From an uncultured Bacteroides sp. (GTDB taxonomy: Bacteria > Bacteroidota > Bacteroidia > Bacteroidales > Bacteroidaceae), in NCBI GenBank assembly GCA_900551445.1, contig URWA01000022.1, positions 1-57,160 on the forward strand: a DNA stretch of 57,160 bases. Reading direction: 5' to 3'. Positions within the stretch are counted from its first letter, which is position 1; each line of letters starts with the position of its first letter. Under the pieces are notes generated by a model, which was not told the origin of the DNA, did not search any database, and saw nothing but the letters and a program-made list of their open reading frames with translations. The position numbers and the translations under genes were made by a program. Shown here piece by piece: positions 41,279 through 51,102 of this stretch.

Positions 41279-41917
41279 TCAGGGATTCTCGGGGTCACCC
41301 TTCAGAATGGGGAGGGTAATCTTGTATTTTACCGCAAGGATACGGGTCACGAACACCGTAAGCCCTCCAATTATCTGAGAAAGGACAGACTCCACGTCCA
41401 GCATCAGGCAAATCCAATATACCAGTCCACCGATTACGCAAGCCATTGCATATATCTCCTTACGGAAAATCAAAGGAATCTCATTGATAAAGATGTCACG
41501 CAATACACCGCCGGCCGCCCCTGTAATGCTTCCCATGATGATGGCAATCCAGAAAGGGTAACCTAAGGTATAGGCCTTACTGAAACCTACGATGGTGAAC
41601 AACGCCAGTCCGATGGTATCGAACAGGAAGAAGGTATTGTTCAAACGAATGACATACTTCCCGAATAGAATCACAAAAAACATGGCAAACGCCGTACAGA
41701 TTAAATACATGGGATCGGTCATCCATGCAGGAGTCACATTCAGCAAAAGGTCGCGGATAGTTCCTCCTCCGATGGCCGTTGCCAATCCCACCACATAGGC
41801 TCCAAACCAATCAAAACGTTTGGCAGATGCAAGCCGTATGCCACTAATGGCAAACGCAAATGTTCCCACAAAATCCAGAATCGTTACAAACGAAGGTATC
41901 TGAAAAAAAGTCGCCAT
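41279..41917 (-). CDS. trimeric intracellular cation (TRIC/UPF0126) channel family protein
   Basis: This 212-aa protein has about seven membrane helices made of two related halves. The glycine motifs are GTFAFAISGIRLASAKRFDWFG near residues 18-39, then AIGGGTIRDLLL, and in the second half GSITGAAGGVLRDIFINEIPLI. Bacterial TRIC homologs form homotrimeric cation channels. It lies 10 bp after the DUF3078 gene and is probably transcribed with it. It converges on mtgA with a 4-bp gap and no obvious terminator. Confidence 0.9.
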   Translation of the reverse strand: MATFFQIPSFVTILDFVGTFAFAISGIRLASAKRFDWFGAYVVGLATAIGGGTIRDLLLNVTPAWMTDPMYLICTAFAMFFVILFGKYVIRLNNTFFLFDTIGLALFTIVGFSKAYTLGYPFWIAIIMGSITGAAGGVLRDIFINEIPLIFRKEIYAMACVIGGLVYWICLMLDVESVLSQIIGGLTVFVTRILAVKYKITLPILKGDPENP

Positions 41918-41927
41918 ATCAAATTTT

Positions 41928-43385
41928 TCACCAAGTATAACTCAAACCAAAACTAAGCAGTTCCTGCAACTGGAAATAACTGACATCCGCCTCGCGTGTC
42001 ACCCCATCGTCGAAACGACCATGTACGAACAGTTTGGTAGAAAGATATTTATTTATGGAGAAGGTAAACGTATTCTCCCATTCAGCCAACACCTTTTCAT
42101 AATTGGTAGTGTACGATAAACGAGATTCCCACATCAGCATAGAGAAGACTTTCCATTTCAAAGTTGTCTCCAGACGAGAACCCCATACGCTTTCCCGTTT
42201 GTGCCCCGCTTCAATATTAAACTTGGTAGGGTCTACCCTATCACTAGCCACACTATATAAAGTATAGTTGATCGGATTAATCAGCACAGACAAATTGCAT
42301 ACACCGTCTTTCACATACTTGTAGTCCATACCAAGACCGACGTTCAATTCGGCCGGAGAGAAAAAGGCAGACACCAGATTATCGGAGTTGGTGTCATAGT
42401 TTGAGAAGAACTGTGTCTTAAATTCAGCAGATAAGGTATAATACCAAGTGCTGAATGCCTTATAACCCAACTTGGAGCTCAAACGAAGCAAGTCGTTGTT
42501 TGCCTTGTAACTGTGCACCGTATCGGAAGGAGCCGTAATGAATCCCAGTTTCCATTCTATTTTATTTTCAAACTGAATGCGCTGTCTGTCATCATAGTTC
42601 GCCTGCCAGGTAAAACCGGAAAGTAAAGATTTCGTGCTCTCACCACCTTTATACCAGTTGGCAGAAATATAGTTCTGTGAGAACTGCAGGTAGCCGTTTC
42701 CACCCAATGTCCAGAAATTAGGCTTAATTACTAGCAGGTCTTTTTCGGTCACCTGATTGGGCAACTCGTCATTCTGCATCATGTCGAGCAAATTCTCCTT
42801 TTTCGGCTCATCGACCAGAATTTCTCCATAAATAGGCTTCAGACCCTCCAAATTCACCTCATTCTGTTTCACCAGTTTCGGATACTCCAAGTAAAAAGAA
42901 AGCAACTGACGGTTCACGAATCTGTCTACCTGCTGGGAATGACGCAAATCTTTCAGCTGAGGCAATTGTTTTTTCAGTGTATCTTCCTTTATAAAAGGAA
43001 TCGTAGGTTTCCAATCGGAAATACTGAACGCCTGCTCAATGGGAGCATCATAATAAGTAGCCGGCATAGACAACTTATAATAATCCGGATTCGAACGAAT
43101 TCCCGTAATCAACAAATAGATATCATCCCAGCGCTCCAGCTGAGCATCATATTCCTGACGGAAATTCTGTAACATCTGCCAGAAATTATTCACTTCCAAG
43201 GAAGGAACATCCACTTTCTTGGAAACAGAACTTCCTTGAGTCGTTTTTTGACGAAGTAAAGTTGGAGCCGTTATTTGAAGCGAGTCCATTTCATTTTGAG
43301 CTGTACTTGAGGACGTCTCCAATTGCTGTGCAGCCAACCCACTACACATCATACACCCTACCAAGAATAAACCTGTCTTTTTCAT
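41928..43385 (-). CDS. DUF3078 outer-membrane protein
   Basis: This 485-aa protein has a signal peptide (KKTGLFLVGCMMCSGLAAQ). A helical periplasmic-type region occupies about 60-210. The C-terminal barrel-like half begins FWTLGGNGYLQFSQNYISANWYKGGESTKSLL, the signature of the DUF3078 family, and ends in an aromatic residue (LSYTW). The family is common in Bacteroidota outer membranes and has no assigned function. It opens a two-gene minus-strand unit with the TRIC-type gene. Confidence 0.85.
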   Translation of the reverse strand: MKKTGLFLVGCMMCSGLAAQQLETSSSTAQNEMDSLQITAPTLLRQKTTQGSSVSKKVDVPSLEVNNFWQMLQNFRQEYDAQLERWDDIYLLITGIRSNPDYYKLSMPATYYDAPIEQAFSISDWKPTIPFIKEDTLKKQLPQLKDLRHSQQVDRFVNRQLLSFYLEYPKLVKQNEVNLEGLKPIYGEILVDEPKKENLLDMMQNDELPNQVTEKDLLVIKPNFWTLGGNGYLQFSQNYISANWYKGGESTKSLLSGFTWQANYDDRQRIQFENKIEWKLGFITAPSDTVHSYKANNDLLRLSSKLGYKAFSTWYYTLSAEFKTQFFSNYDTNSDNLVSAFFSPAELNVGLGMDYKYVKDGVCNLSVLINPINYTLYSVASDRVDPTKFNIEAGHKRESVWGSRLETTLKWKVFSMLMWESRLSYTTNYEKVLAEWENTFTFSINKYLSTKLFVHGRFDDGVTREADVSYFQLQELLSFGLSYTW

Positions 43386-43411
43386 CTTTTATGTTATTCA
43401 GCAATTTTGTG

Positions 43412-43419
43412 CAAAAGTA
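43412..43419 (-). promoter_or_regulatory. -7 box of DUF3078-TRIC unit
   Basis: The minus strand reads TACTTTTG, 26 bp upstream of the start codon, a full TAnnTTTG match. The -33 region is AT-rich without a clear TTTG. Confidence 0.45.
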
Positions 43420-43553
43420 CGATTTATTTCTAAAAGAATATCGTTTTATCAACGAGTAATTATGCAATAAAACATATTTCCGGTATCCTTTGTTTAAAAT
43501 TTCTTCTCACCTACCCCAAACTTCCATGCCAAAGCTGCCACAATCATGGACAC

Positions 43554-43590
43554 AAAAAAGCGCCTTTGCAGTTTGCCCACAAAGACGCTT
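43554..43590 (-). terminator. intrinsic terminator of heparinase-type gene
   Basis: On the minus strand AAGCGTCTTTG (43580-43590) pairs with CAAAGGCGCTT (43558-43568) with one mismatch and is followed by TTTTTTG. It lies 22 bp after the lyase stop codon. Confidence 0.7.
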
Positions 43591-43611
43591 GTCACATATT
43601 GCTCCCTCCAA

Positions 43612-45528
43612 CTAATAATTCACCATAAATCGATATTCACCTTCTTTCACCAGACGTTTGGCAGTAAATGAAATTCTAAAAATTTTTTCTCCCCAAACAT
43701 CCGACAGTTTAGGGTCTGTCAAGGTTATCGTTTCTTTTGTAACATCAAATTCATCAGGATTGAACTTTATACTTACCGAAACATCTTGTCTGGCAATCTT
43801 TACTTCACCGTCCTGAATTGCCACATCACCCCAAGTCATGAAATTGACCTGATTGGGAGCGACCGCATCCTCAAGCCTGAATTTATCCTTAATAACCAGC
43901 TGATTCTTTTTCAGTTTGTAGCACCTTATCCACTCTTCTATTTTCGCATTCTCCGGATAGGCATCTTTTAAATTCAACTTAAATTCATCTGAAGAAGCAG
44001 TCACCTCCGCAGCCTCATATTTTCTGCCATATGCTTGAGGCACCCCATTAATGACAGGTAAATTGTGATAATTACTCTGCATCGTCCAGATTGAATATCT
44101 TTCAGAGCTGAAAGTCTGTTTGGTATATGTGCCGACTCCCGCATCCAGAAAAACAGGCATATTATTTATCCACAAAGAAAAAGTACCTATATCATTATGG
44201 TTATGGCTCTCATCGTTATATCCTCCTTTGGCCGCAAAGAATACATTCCCCTTTTTGAGATAACAAAATTGTGTTTCCGGATACCAGACAAATTTAGAAG
44301 TAGAATGTGCCGGGATGCACTCCATCAATTCACGATCCACCTTCAACGCCTCCAAAATCCGAAAGAAGTCCCGGCTCACTAAAGAAATCGAATTCTGCTG
44401 GTTCTTGTTCAAATAAGATGCAAACTGTTCGAGCTGTGCGTCATCGATTGCCTTACCGAATCTATATATAAGGTGGGCGTTCCCTCCACCTTTTGCCGAT
44501 GCATCTGCAAAATTTACCACCCACCCGTTTCCGATGTAACTATTCGAGACATAGTTTGCCATATTTCTGATTTGCGTATCAGAAAAGAAGTTTATCCGGT
44601 TTCCCGTGATATCGGACAACAGCACCAGGTAATCAAGCACTTTTCCCGAAGCATGTCCCCAATAAGACGGACCTTCCTCACAGGCACCGTCACTATGCAC
44701 ATAATTCAAAAACTTATCGACCGACTGGATACTCCGCCAAACTGCGGCCGCCAGACGTTGTCTGTCATTTTCCAGCAACATAAAAGTCATCAGTGCATTA
44801 CTATTGCACCACGGATTCCAGTTATTTATCATATCCCCTTCCTTATAATCGGCAGCCAACCACCAAAAGCTGTCATCTTTCAAATAGGGCTGCATGATAC
44901 GCTTATCCAATTCATGATAAAGCCGTTTAGCTATTTCAGGATCGATTTTATCAAATTCATCATGCATGAAATAGTAAGCCCATGACAAAATATTTCCCAA
45001 ATCACCTGCCGTCAAGTCAATCATGTCATAATCGTATGCTGGCAATGAGCGGTGTGACGGTTGCCGAGGCAGATGTGCGGACAGTGCCCAAGAGGTCATT
45101 TCACATGTATGAAAGATACCGTTTATCAACTGATTCATGAAACGTCCTTTCCCTTCCGCCAATTCCGCCAGCAACAATTGTACAATGGCATAATTGTTTG
45201 AGTCAAAAGGAGACTCCATCACAGTGCGATTACCGCTCCTTTCAAACTCCAGGTAATCTGTTGCCGTCACCACCTTCCACACATAGCCCAACTGCTTCTC
45301 TCCATTGGCTATAATGACATCCTTGTTTTTTCCCAACAGTCTATCCCATCCCTCGCGGTCTGCATAAGACGGATAATCCACCCATTTTTGCTGAGTCACC
45401 AAAAAACTTTCCACTTGTTCTTCCGAAATTTTATGCTGCAACAAATTTCTTTCAGTGTAAGCATTTACCGTTGCAGGCCACACCGTCATCAGAAAAAAGA
45501 AAAGAAGATAAAAAAAACTAGATTTCAT
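43612..45528 (-). CDS. heparinase II/III-family polysaccharide lyase
   Basis: This 638-aa secreted protein has a signal peptide (about residues 1-23, ending PATVNA). The alpha/alpha-barrel part includes NNWNPWCNSNALMTFMLLEND and DGACEEGPSYWGHASGKVLDYL, where catalytic Asn, Tyr and His residues of this lyase group would lie. The C-terminal beta-sandwich includes AAKGGYNDESHNHNDIGTFSLW, the conserved heparinase II/III His region. Such enzymes cleave uronic-acid polysaccharides by elimination; relatives act on glycosaminoglycans, alginate and similar glycans, and the substrate here cannot be read from the sequence. It is divergent from susC-susD and presumably works on the glycan they import. 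Confidence 0.88.
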   Translation of the reverse strand: MKSSFFYLLFFFLMTVWPATVNAYTERNLLQHKISEEQVESFLVTQQKWVDYPSYADREGWDRLLGKNKDVIIANGEKQLGYVWKVVTATDYLEFERSGNRTVMESPFDSNNYAIVQLLLAELAEGKGRFMNQLINGIFHTCEMTSWALSAHLPRQPSHRSLPAYDYDMIDLTAGDLGNILSWAYYFMHDEFDKIDPEIAKRLYHELDKRIMQPYLKDDSFWWLAADYKEGDMINNWNPWCNSNALMTFMLLENDRQRLAAAVWRSIQSVDKFLNYVHSDGACEEGPSYWGHASGKVLDYLVLLSDITGNRINFFSDTQIRNMANYVSNSYIGNGWVVNFADASAKGGGNAHLIYRFGKAIDDAQLEQFASYLNKNQQNSISLVSRDFFRILEALKVDRELMECIPAHSTSKFVWYPETQFCYLKKGNVFFAAKGGYNDESHNHNDIGTFSLWINNMPVFLDAGVGTYTKQTFSSERYSIWTMQSNYHNLPVINGVPQAYGRKYEAAEVTASSDEFKLNLKDAYPENAKIEEWIRCYKLKKNQLVIKDKFRLEDAVAPNQVNFMTWGDVAIQDGEVKIARQDVSVSIKFNPDEFDVTKETITLTDPKLSDVWGEKIFRISFTAKRLVKEGEYRFMVNY

Positions 45529-45553
45529 AAGTTTATATTATTAAGAGTTAAAA

Positions 45554-45585
45554 CAAATATAGATAAATAGATTCACTATTACAAA
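45554..45585 (-). promoter_or_regulatory. promoter of heparinase-type lyase gene
   Basis: The minus strand has TTTG (45582-45585), then 20 bp, then TATATTTG (45554-45561). It is a complete Bacteroidetes promoter, 25 bp upstream of the start codon. Confidence 0.65.
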
Positions 45586-45708
45586 AAAACTTACGATTCA
45601 TTTTGTATATAATTCAATTTTCACGATATCTTGACGGATTTAGTTTTAATCTTTCTTATTTTATTGCGATTTTTTTAATTTTCTCAACACATGTATTCTA
45701 TTTTTCAT

Positions 45709-45716
45709 TACATTTG
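45709..45716 (+). promoter_or_regulatory. -7 box of susC-susD operon
   Basis: TACATTTG fits the -7 consensus, 33 bp upstream of susC. The -33 element is not convincing, as often seen when an activator is needed. No HTCS or ECF-type regulator gene is present nearby. Confidence 0.45.
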
Positions 45717-45749
45717 ACATCCGATATCATTTACTAAATTTAATGCAAA

Positions 45750-48700
45750 ATGAAAACAGAAAAACAGATGCATATCCTTTATACTAAAAGGATATTGTTA
45801 GGAGCCACTTTCGTTTTTGCAGCAACAAGCCCAATGGGAGCTGTCCACTCACTTCCCTCTTCTCATGCTGACGCTGTAGAGACTATGCTCCAACAAAAGG
45901 AGATTTCTGGTACCGTAGTAGATGCAACAGGTGAACCTATTATTGGTGCCAATGTAGTGGTTAAAGGAACAACAAACGGCACAATCACAGACATCGATGG
46001 AAGATTTACATTGAAAGTACCTACAGAATGTACCATCGTGATTTCTTACATAGGGTACAACAGTCAGGAAATTAAAGTCACTTCTTCCACAACCCAATTA
46101 TCGGTAAAACTGAAAGAAGATTCAGAGACATTGGAAGAAGTAGTAGTAGTTGGTTATGGTGTACAGAAAAAAGTAAACCTGTCCGGTTCTGTTTCTTCTG
46201 TCAACGTAGCAGAGCTATCTGAAAGCCGTCCGATTACGAACGTATCTCATGCACTGGCAGGTATGGCTGCGGGTGTAAATGTACAATCCGCAAGCAACCA
46301 GCCGGGTAACGATGACGCCACTATTCAGGTACGTGGACAAGGAACATTGAACGATTCTTCTCCGTTAGTCATCATCGATGGTGTGGAATCAAGCATCAAC
46401 TCAGTCAGCCCACAAGATATTGAAGCCATGAGTGTATTAAAGGATGCCGCTTCTGCCGCAATCTACGGTTCTCGTGCTGCCAATGGTGTTATCTTGATTA
46501 CCACCAAGCAAGGAAAAGCCGGAAGCATGAAAATTGACTACAACGGATATGTTTCTTTTATCTCACCTACCATCCCGAGCTCAATGAATCCTGTATCTAA
46601 TTATGCAGATTACATGGAACTCATCAACGAAGGCTATGAACGTTCTGATATCAATGCACCGTTCCCGACATCGGTTATCGAAGAATGGCGTAACGATAAC
46701 GGACAAAACCCGTTGCTTTATCCTAACACGAATTGGCTGGAAGATACCTTTAGAAATGCAGTTGCCCACAATCATGTACTTTCAATGAGTGGAGGTAGCG
46801 AAAAAATACGTTTCTATTCTTCTTTCGGCTACCAGAACAACCCGGGTGTAATGGAAAACACAGGCTTTGAGAAATTCAGCGGACGTATCAATGTATCAGC
46901 CGATGTAAAACCTTGGTTAAGTTTGGGCGTACAGGCCAATGGATATGTATCCAATATGGATCCGGCAGCCAACTACGACAAGAGTGACGCTACTACAGCT
47001 GTAAGTGAAGTGTTCAAATATGCGAGTGCCACCACTCCGGGAATGGTGTTCCGTGCACCAGATGGCAGATATGGAGCTGTAAACAACACTTATGATGCGG
47101 CACAAAGCTCCGTAAACAACCCTCTAAAACGATTGAATGCAGTAGACGGTAACATCCGTAAAACGAATATGCGTGCCCGTTTCTTTGGTACGTTAAAACC
47201 ATTCAAGGGATTCTCAATCACCGCTTCTTATACCTATGAGTTCCTGGACGAAGACCGCTCCAGAAAACCAGTCTTCATCGACAGCTGGAACTTCCAGACC
47301 AATACGATCACAGCCACCACCAGAGGCAGAACGTCCCTCTACAATTATGATGGTAAGACACAGCGTTTCTTCGGAGATGTGGTAGCACGCTATGAATCAC
47401 GTTTCGCGAACGACCGCTTGGGACTGAATGCCATGCTCGGTGCAAGCCAGGAAAGATATTATACCCATAATTTCTCAGCTTCAAAATATGACCTGATCGA
47501 CTTGAGTCTGAATGTCATGAACGCAGCAATTGGCGAAGCCTCCGCTTCAGGTTCTAGCGCAGAATGGGCAATGCGCTCTTTCTTCGGCCGTGTAAATTTA
47601 GACTGGGAAAATAAATATTTACTTGAATTGAACTTACGTGCCGACCAGTCCTCACGCTTCCTTTCAAATAAACGTACTGGTTATTTCCCGTCTGCATCTG
47701 TTGCATGGCGTATGGAACAGGAACCGTTTATGGCAAACCTGGTGGAAAAAGGTTTAAGCAACTTAAAGCTTCGTTTGTCTTATGGTTCATTAGGTAACAA
47801 CTCCGTAGGCAACTATGATGCATTGGCCACTTATGCAAACCGTCCAAGTTCAGGTACTGCCTACAATTATGTATTGAACAATGCACTGGTTCTGGGACTG
47901 GCACAGGCCCGTTTAGCGAACCCGGAACTTACGTGGGAATCTACCTACATGACCAATGTGGGTGTTGATTTCGGTTTCTTGAACAACCGCCTGACCGGTA
48001 CAGTTGATTATTTCCACAAGAGAACGAAAGACATTTTGATCAACCTGCCTGCTCCGATGGTTCATGGAACGGCGACAATTCCAAAGCAGAACAGTGCCAC
48101 AGTTACTAACCAAGGTGTAGAACTGACCTTAGGCTGGCAGGATAAAGTCGGCGACTTCTCTTATGGTGTAAGCGGAAACTTCACGTATGTAAAGAACATA
48201 GTCAATAAATATAAGGGAACAGACAAGGGCGGCATGACAATCAGTGGCGCAAATGTCATCTGGGAAGGTCACCCCATCAATTCCCAATATCTATTGCAAG
48301 TAGACCGTATCATCCAGACAGATGAAGACTTGGCCATTGTTAAAGACATGTTGGCGAAAAACCCGAATGCCTTCGATGCGTTTGGCACTCCTCAGAAAGG
48401 TGACTTCCTTTACAAGGATGTAGATGGCAATGGAGTGATTGACTTAAATGACCGTAGCATTGTCAGCGACGGACCGAACCCCAAATTCCAGTTTGGTTTG
48501 AACCTGAATGCGGCATGGAAAGGCATCGACTTCTCTATCCTCTTCCAAGGTCAGGCAGGTGCTGAAATCTACTGGCAGAACGACTTGGTAAATACCTCCA
48601 GCGTAAGACAGGGTTATCAATTGAACAAAGAAGTTTGCGATGGAAGATGGTACGAAGGAAGAACAGATGCCACCTATCCAAGACTGTTGGAATATCAAGA

Positions 48701-48953
48701 CCAGAGAAACAAACAAGTCAGCGATTTCTACCTCGAGAATTTGTCATTCCTCAAGATTCGGAACATCCAGTTAGGTTACACTTTACCTAAAGCATGGACA
48801 AACAAGCTCACTCTCGACAGAATCAGAGTTTATGCAAGTATGGAAAACTTCTTTACCTTTACTTCATTCAGAGGATTTGACCCTGAATTAGGAGCCGATC
48901 TTTCATACCCTGCAATGAAGAATATGGTAGTTGGTATTAATGTTACATTTTAA
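45750..48953 (+). CDS. SusC-family TonB-dependent outer-membrane transporter
   Basis: This 1067-aa protein has a signal peptide. A carboxypeptidase-regulatory-like domain spans about 50-125 (ISGTVVDATGEPIIGANVVVKG, then TDIDGRFTLKV). The SusC plug has LEEVVVVGYGVQKKVNLSGSVS and VRGQGTLNDSSPLVIIDGVE, and a 22-strand barrel ends VVGINVTF. It imports glycan fragments across the outer membrane with energy from TonB. SusD follows after 20 bp as its lid. The carboxypeptidase-like extension and the absence of an anti-sigma (STN) domain argue against direct control by an ECF sigma factor. Confidence 0.96.
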   Translation: MKTEKQMHILYTKRILLGATFVFAATSPMGAVHSLPSSHADAVETMLQQKEISGTVVDATGEPIIGANVVVKGTTNGTITDIDGRFTLKVPTECTIVISYIGYNSQEIKVTSSTTQLSVKLKEDSETLEEVVVVGYGVQKKVNLSGSVSSVNVAELSESRPITNVSHALAGMAAGVNVQSASNQPGNDDATIQVRGQGTLNDSSPLVIIDGVESSINSVSPQDIEAMSVLKDAASAAIYGSRAANGVILITTKQGKAGSMKIDYNGYVSFISPTIPSSMNPVSNYADYMELINEGYERSDINAPFPTSVIEEWRNDNGQNPLLYPNTNWLEDTFRNAVAHNHVLSMSGGSEKIRFYSSFGYQNNPGVMENTGFEKFSGRINVSADVKPWLSLGVQANGYVSNMDPAANYDKSDATTAVSEVFKYASATTPGMVFRAPDGRYGAVNNTYDAAQSSVNNPLKRLNAVDGNIRKTNMRARFFGTLKPFKGFSITASYTYEFLDEDRSRKPVFIDSWNFQTNTITATTRGRTSLYNYDGKTQRFFGDVVARYESRFANDRLGLNAMLGASQERYYTHNFSASKYDLIDLSLNVMNAAIGEASASGSSAEWAMRSFFGRVNLDWENKYLLELNLRADQSSRFLSNKRTGYFPSASVAWRMEQEPFMANLVEKGLSNLKLRLSYGSLGNNSVGNYDALATYANRPSSGTAYNYVLNNALVLGLAQARLANPELTWESTYMTNVGVDFGFLNNRLTGTVDYFHKRTKDILINLPAPMVHGTATIPKQNSATVTNQGVELTLGWQDKVGDFSYGVSGNFTYVKNIVNKYKGTDKGGMTISGANVIWEGHPINSQYLLQVDRIIQTDEDLAIVKDMLAKNPNAFDAFGTPQKGDFLYKDVDGNGVIDLNDRSIVSDGPNPKFQFGLNLNAAWKGIDFSILFQGQAGAEIYWQNDLVNTSSVRQGYQLNKEVCDGRWYEGRTDATYPRLLEYQDQRNKQVSDFYLENLSFLKIRNIQLGYTLPKAWTNKLTLDRIRVYASMENFFTFTSFRGFDPELGADLSYPAMKNMVVGINVTF

Positions 48954-48973
48954 ATAATAGAAATAATATTCCT

Positions 48974-50740
48974 ATGAAAGCATATAAATTTATTTTAAGC
49001 TTAGGCGCATGCTTGTGCTTGACTACCGGATGCTATGATTTGGATGTCTATCCGGAAGACCAGCTATCAAGCGGAACCTTCTTTAAGACTCAAGATCATG
49101 CGGACCAAGCGATGATGGGAGTCTACAGTATCATGACAGATAATGATGTCTTCGGGCGTCAGTTTGCTTTCGACTGCCTGGGCGGTATTGGCGCAGGATA
49201 TGATTATTATGCATATCAATCCATTTCAAGAGGTACTTACACGACCTCTGAAGGCCAGGTGAGCAACAAGTTCCAGAAATTATATGAAGGAATCTCCCGT
49301 GCCAACATCGTATTGCAGAACGTGAACAACTGTGATATGACAGACGAATTGAAAGCACAGTATAAGGGTGAAGCAAAATTCATGCGTGCCTTGTTCTATT
49401 TCACACTGTTGGATTTCTGGGGAGGAGTGCCTATTTACGATGAATCTACGGTGGTAGCCGAAGACTTCATGAACATGCTGAAAGCACGCTCCAGTGCGGA
49501 CGAGGTGAGAGCCTTCATCATCAAGGATTTGGATGACGCTATTGCCAGTCTGCCTAAGGAATGGGACAGCACCAATAAAGGAAGAGCTACCTGCGGTTCA
49601 GCCATGGCTTTGAAAGGAAAAGTCTATTTGTGGAACAAACAATACACTGAAGCCAAAGACTGTTTCGAGGCCCTGCTTACCGACAAGAACAAATATGCGA
49701 ATTACGAACTGTATCCTGATTACGCCGGTTTGTTCAAGCCCAATGAAGGAGACGAAAGCAGTGAAATGATTTTCGCCATCCAGAACATCGGTGGAGTGGG
49801 ACAAGATTTCGGTATGCCAACCACTTTCTACATGGGAACCCGTTCTTCTTATGGAAGCTGCTGGAACAACATGATGGCTGCCACTACCTTTGCCGACTCA
49901 TACGAAACCCGAGATGGTTCAAACTATGATTATTCAAACTTCCAGTTTGACTGGGACGGATTCTTAAACTTGAACTACTCTACGGATGAGAATGTGAGAA
50001 AACAAGTCTTTTATTCTACGCTGAACGAAAGCAAGACGGCTGTTGCCACCTACACTCCGTACCGTAACCAGCTTGTGGACATGTATGAAAAGCAGCGTGA
50101 CCCACGTATGAGCATTTCCTTGATTTGCCCATACACCACCTACGAAGGATGGACCAAGAATGCACCTAAACATACAGAATACGTATTGACAGGTAATACC
50201 AATGAAACAACCGTCCTCAACGGATTTGTTCAGGTGAACCAGGGACATGAATGTTATCTTTGGAGAAAATTTGTGGCTACAGAAGATTTGGGCGGTCTGA
50301 TCAACAACCGTGAAGATACCCCGATCAACTTCCCGCTGATTCGTTTGGCAGATGTGTATCTGATGCTGGCTGAATGTTACAACCAAATGGAAAACGGAGA
50401 TCAGGACAAGGCGATTGATTATATCAACAAGGTTCGAGACCGTGTAGGCATGCCGCTGATCAACGCTTCCGGAAGCCCATATCAGGTTACTGCAGACAAG
50501 AACACCGTGTTCAACTGCATCAAGCATGAACGTGCGATTGAGCTTGCAGGCGAAGGTCACAGCTTCAGTGACATGAAACGCTGGAAACTGCTGGAAACAG
50601 TGGGCAGACAAGAAAAATACATCACAAATGTAGGTAAAGCATTCTATACCCGTGTAGTCCGCGAACGTGATTACCTGTGGCCGATACCTCAGACTGAAAT
50701 CGATATCAACCCCAACCTGACACAGAATCCGGGATGGTAA
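48974..50740 (+). CDS. SusD/RagB-family surface glycan-binding lipoprotein
   Basis: This 588-aa lipoprotein has a signal ending LCLTTGC (Cys near residue 20), followed by YPEDQLSSGTFFKTQDHADQAMMGVYS, the usual SusD N-terminus. TPR-like helices supply the scaffold, and the C-terminal RagB/SusD motif includes INFPLIRLADVYLMLAECYNQ and ERAIELAGEGHSFSDMKRW. It ends DINPNLTQNPGW, as typical SusD proteins do. It closes over the SusC barrel and binds the glycan. It is the second and last gene of the operon. Confidence 0.95.
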   Translation: MKAYKFILSLGACLCLTTGCYDLDVYPEDQLSSGTFFKTQDHADQAMMGVYSIMTDNDVFGRQFAFDCLGGIGAGYDYYAYQSISRGTYTTSEGQVSNKFQKLYEGISRANIVLQNVNNCDMTDELKAQYKGEAKFMRALFYFTLLDFWGGVPIYDESTVVAEDFMNMLKARSSADEVRAFIIKDLDDAIASLPKEWDSTNKGRATCGSAMALKGKVYLWNKQYTEAKDCFEALLTDKNKYANYELYPDYAGLFKPNEGDESSEMIFAIQNIGGVGQDFGMPTTFYMGTRSSYGSCWNNMMAATTFADSYETRDGSNYDYSNFQFDWDGFLNLNYSTDENVRKQVFYSTLNESKTAVATYTPYRNQLVDMYEKQRDPRMSISLICPYTTYEGWTKNAPKHTEYVLTGNTNETTVLNGFVQVNQGHECYLWRKFVATEDLGGLINNREDTPINFPLIRLADVYLMLAECYNQMENGDQDKAIDYINKVRDRVGMPLINASGSPYQVTADKNTVFNCIKHERAIELAGEGHSFSDMKRWKLLETVGRQEKYITNVGKAFYTRVVRERDYLWPIPQTEIDINPNLTQNPGW

Positions 50741-50787
50741 TAACAGGGAGCATACGCATATAAATGCATAATTATTTCCATAGAAAC

Positions 50788-50968
50788 GAGGGTGTGTCAA
50801 AACTCATTTTTTGAAAATATGAACTTGTAATTTGAAATTTGAGCATCCTAAAAGACTAAAGAAAGGGTCGTATCATTACTCAATACAGAGTTTGATACGA
50901 CCCTTTTAAATATTATAGTTATAATCTGTAACTTTGAAGAGTAGTCATTTTAGTTTTGACACACCCTC
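50788..50968. mobile_element. 181-bp inverted-repeat element (MITE-like or IS remnant)
   Basis: Perfect 17-bp terminal inverted repeats, GAGGGTGTGTCAAAACT at 50788-50804 and its complement at 50952-50968, bound a non-coding core. The core holds a second hairpin with 14-bp perfect arms (50862-50875 and 50893-50906) followed by TTTAAAT, which may act as the susCD terminator. No transposase fragment or clear target duplication was recognised. The ends resemble those of insertion sequences rather than a simple terminator. Confidence 0.65.
50862..50912 (+). terminator. hairpin within the element, likely susCD terminator
   Basis: AAAGGGTCGTATCA pairs perfectly with TGATACGACCCTTT across a 17-nt loop and is followed by TTAAAT. 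It lies 121 bp after the susD stop and no other terminator was seen before it. Confidence 0.55.
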
Positions 50969-51064
50969 TTTTTTTATTTCCTGCAATTTATCATTAAAAC
51001 ACCCGTTACATACCCCCTAACCCGCCAGATACATCGGTGAAAATAAGGTTTTATCCCTTCTGTT

Positions 51065-51095
51065 TTTGCGAGTTCAGCTTTTTTTCCTAATTTTG
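51065..51095 (+). promoter_or_regulatory. promoter of pyrG
   Basis: TTTG at 51065-51068 and TAATTTTG at 51088-51095 are separated by 19 bp. Transcription would start near 51102, at the edge of the hairpin-rich leader. Confidence 0.65.
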
Positions 51096-51102
51096 CAACT
51101 TT

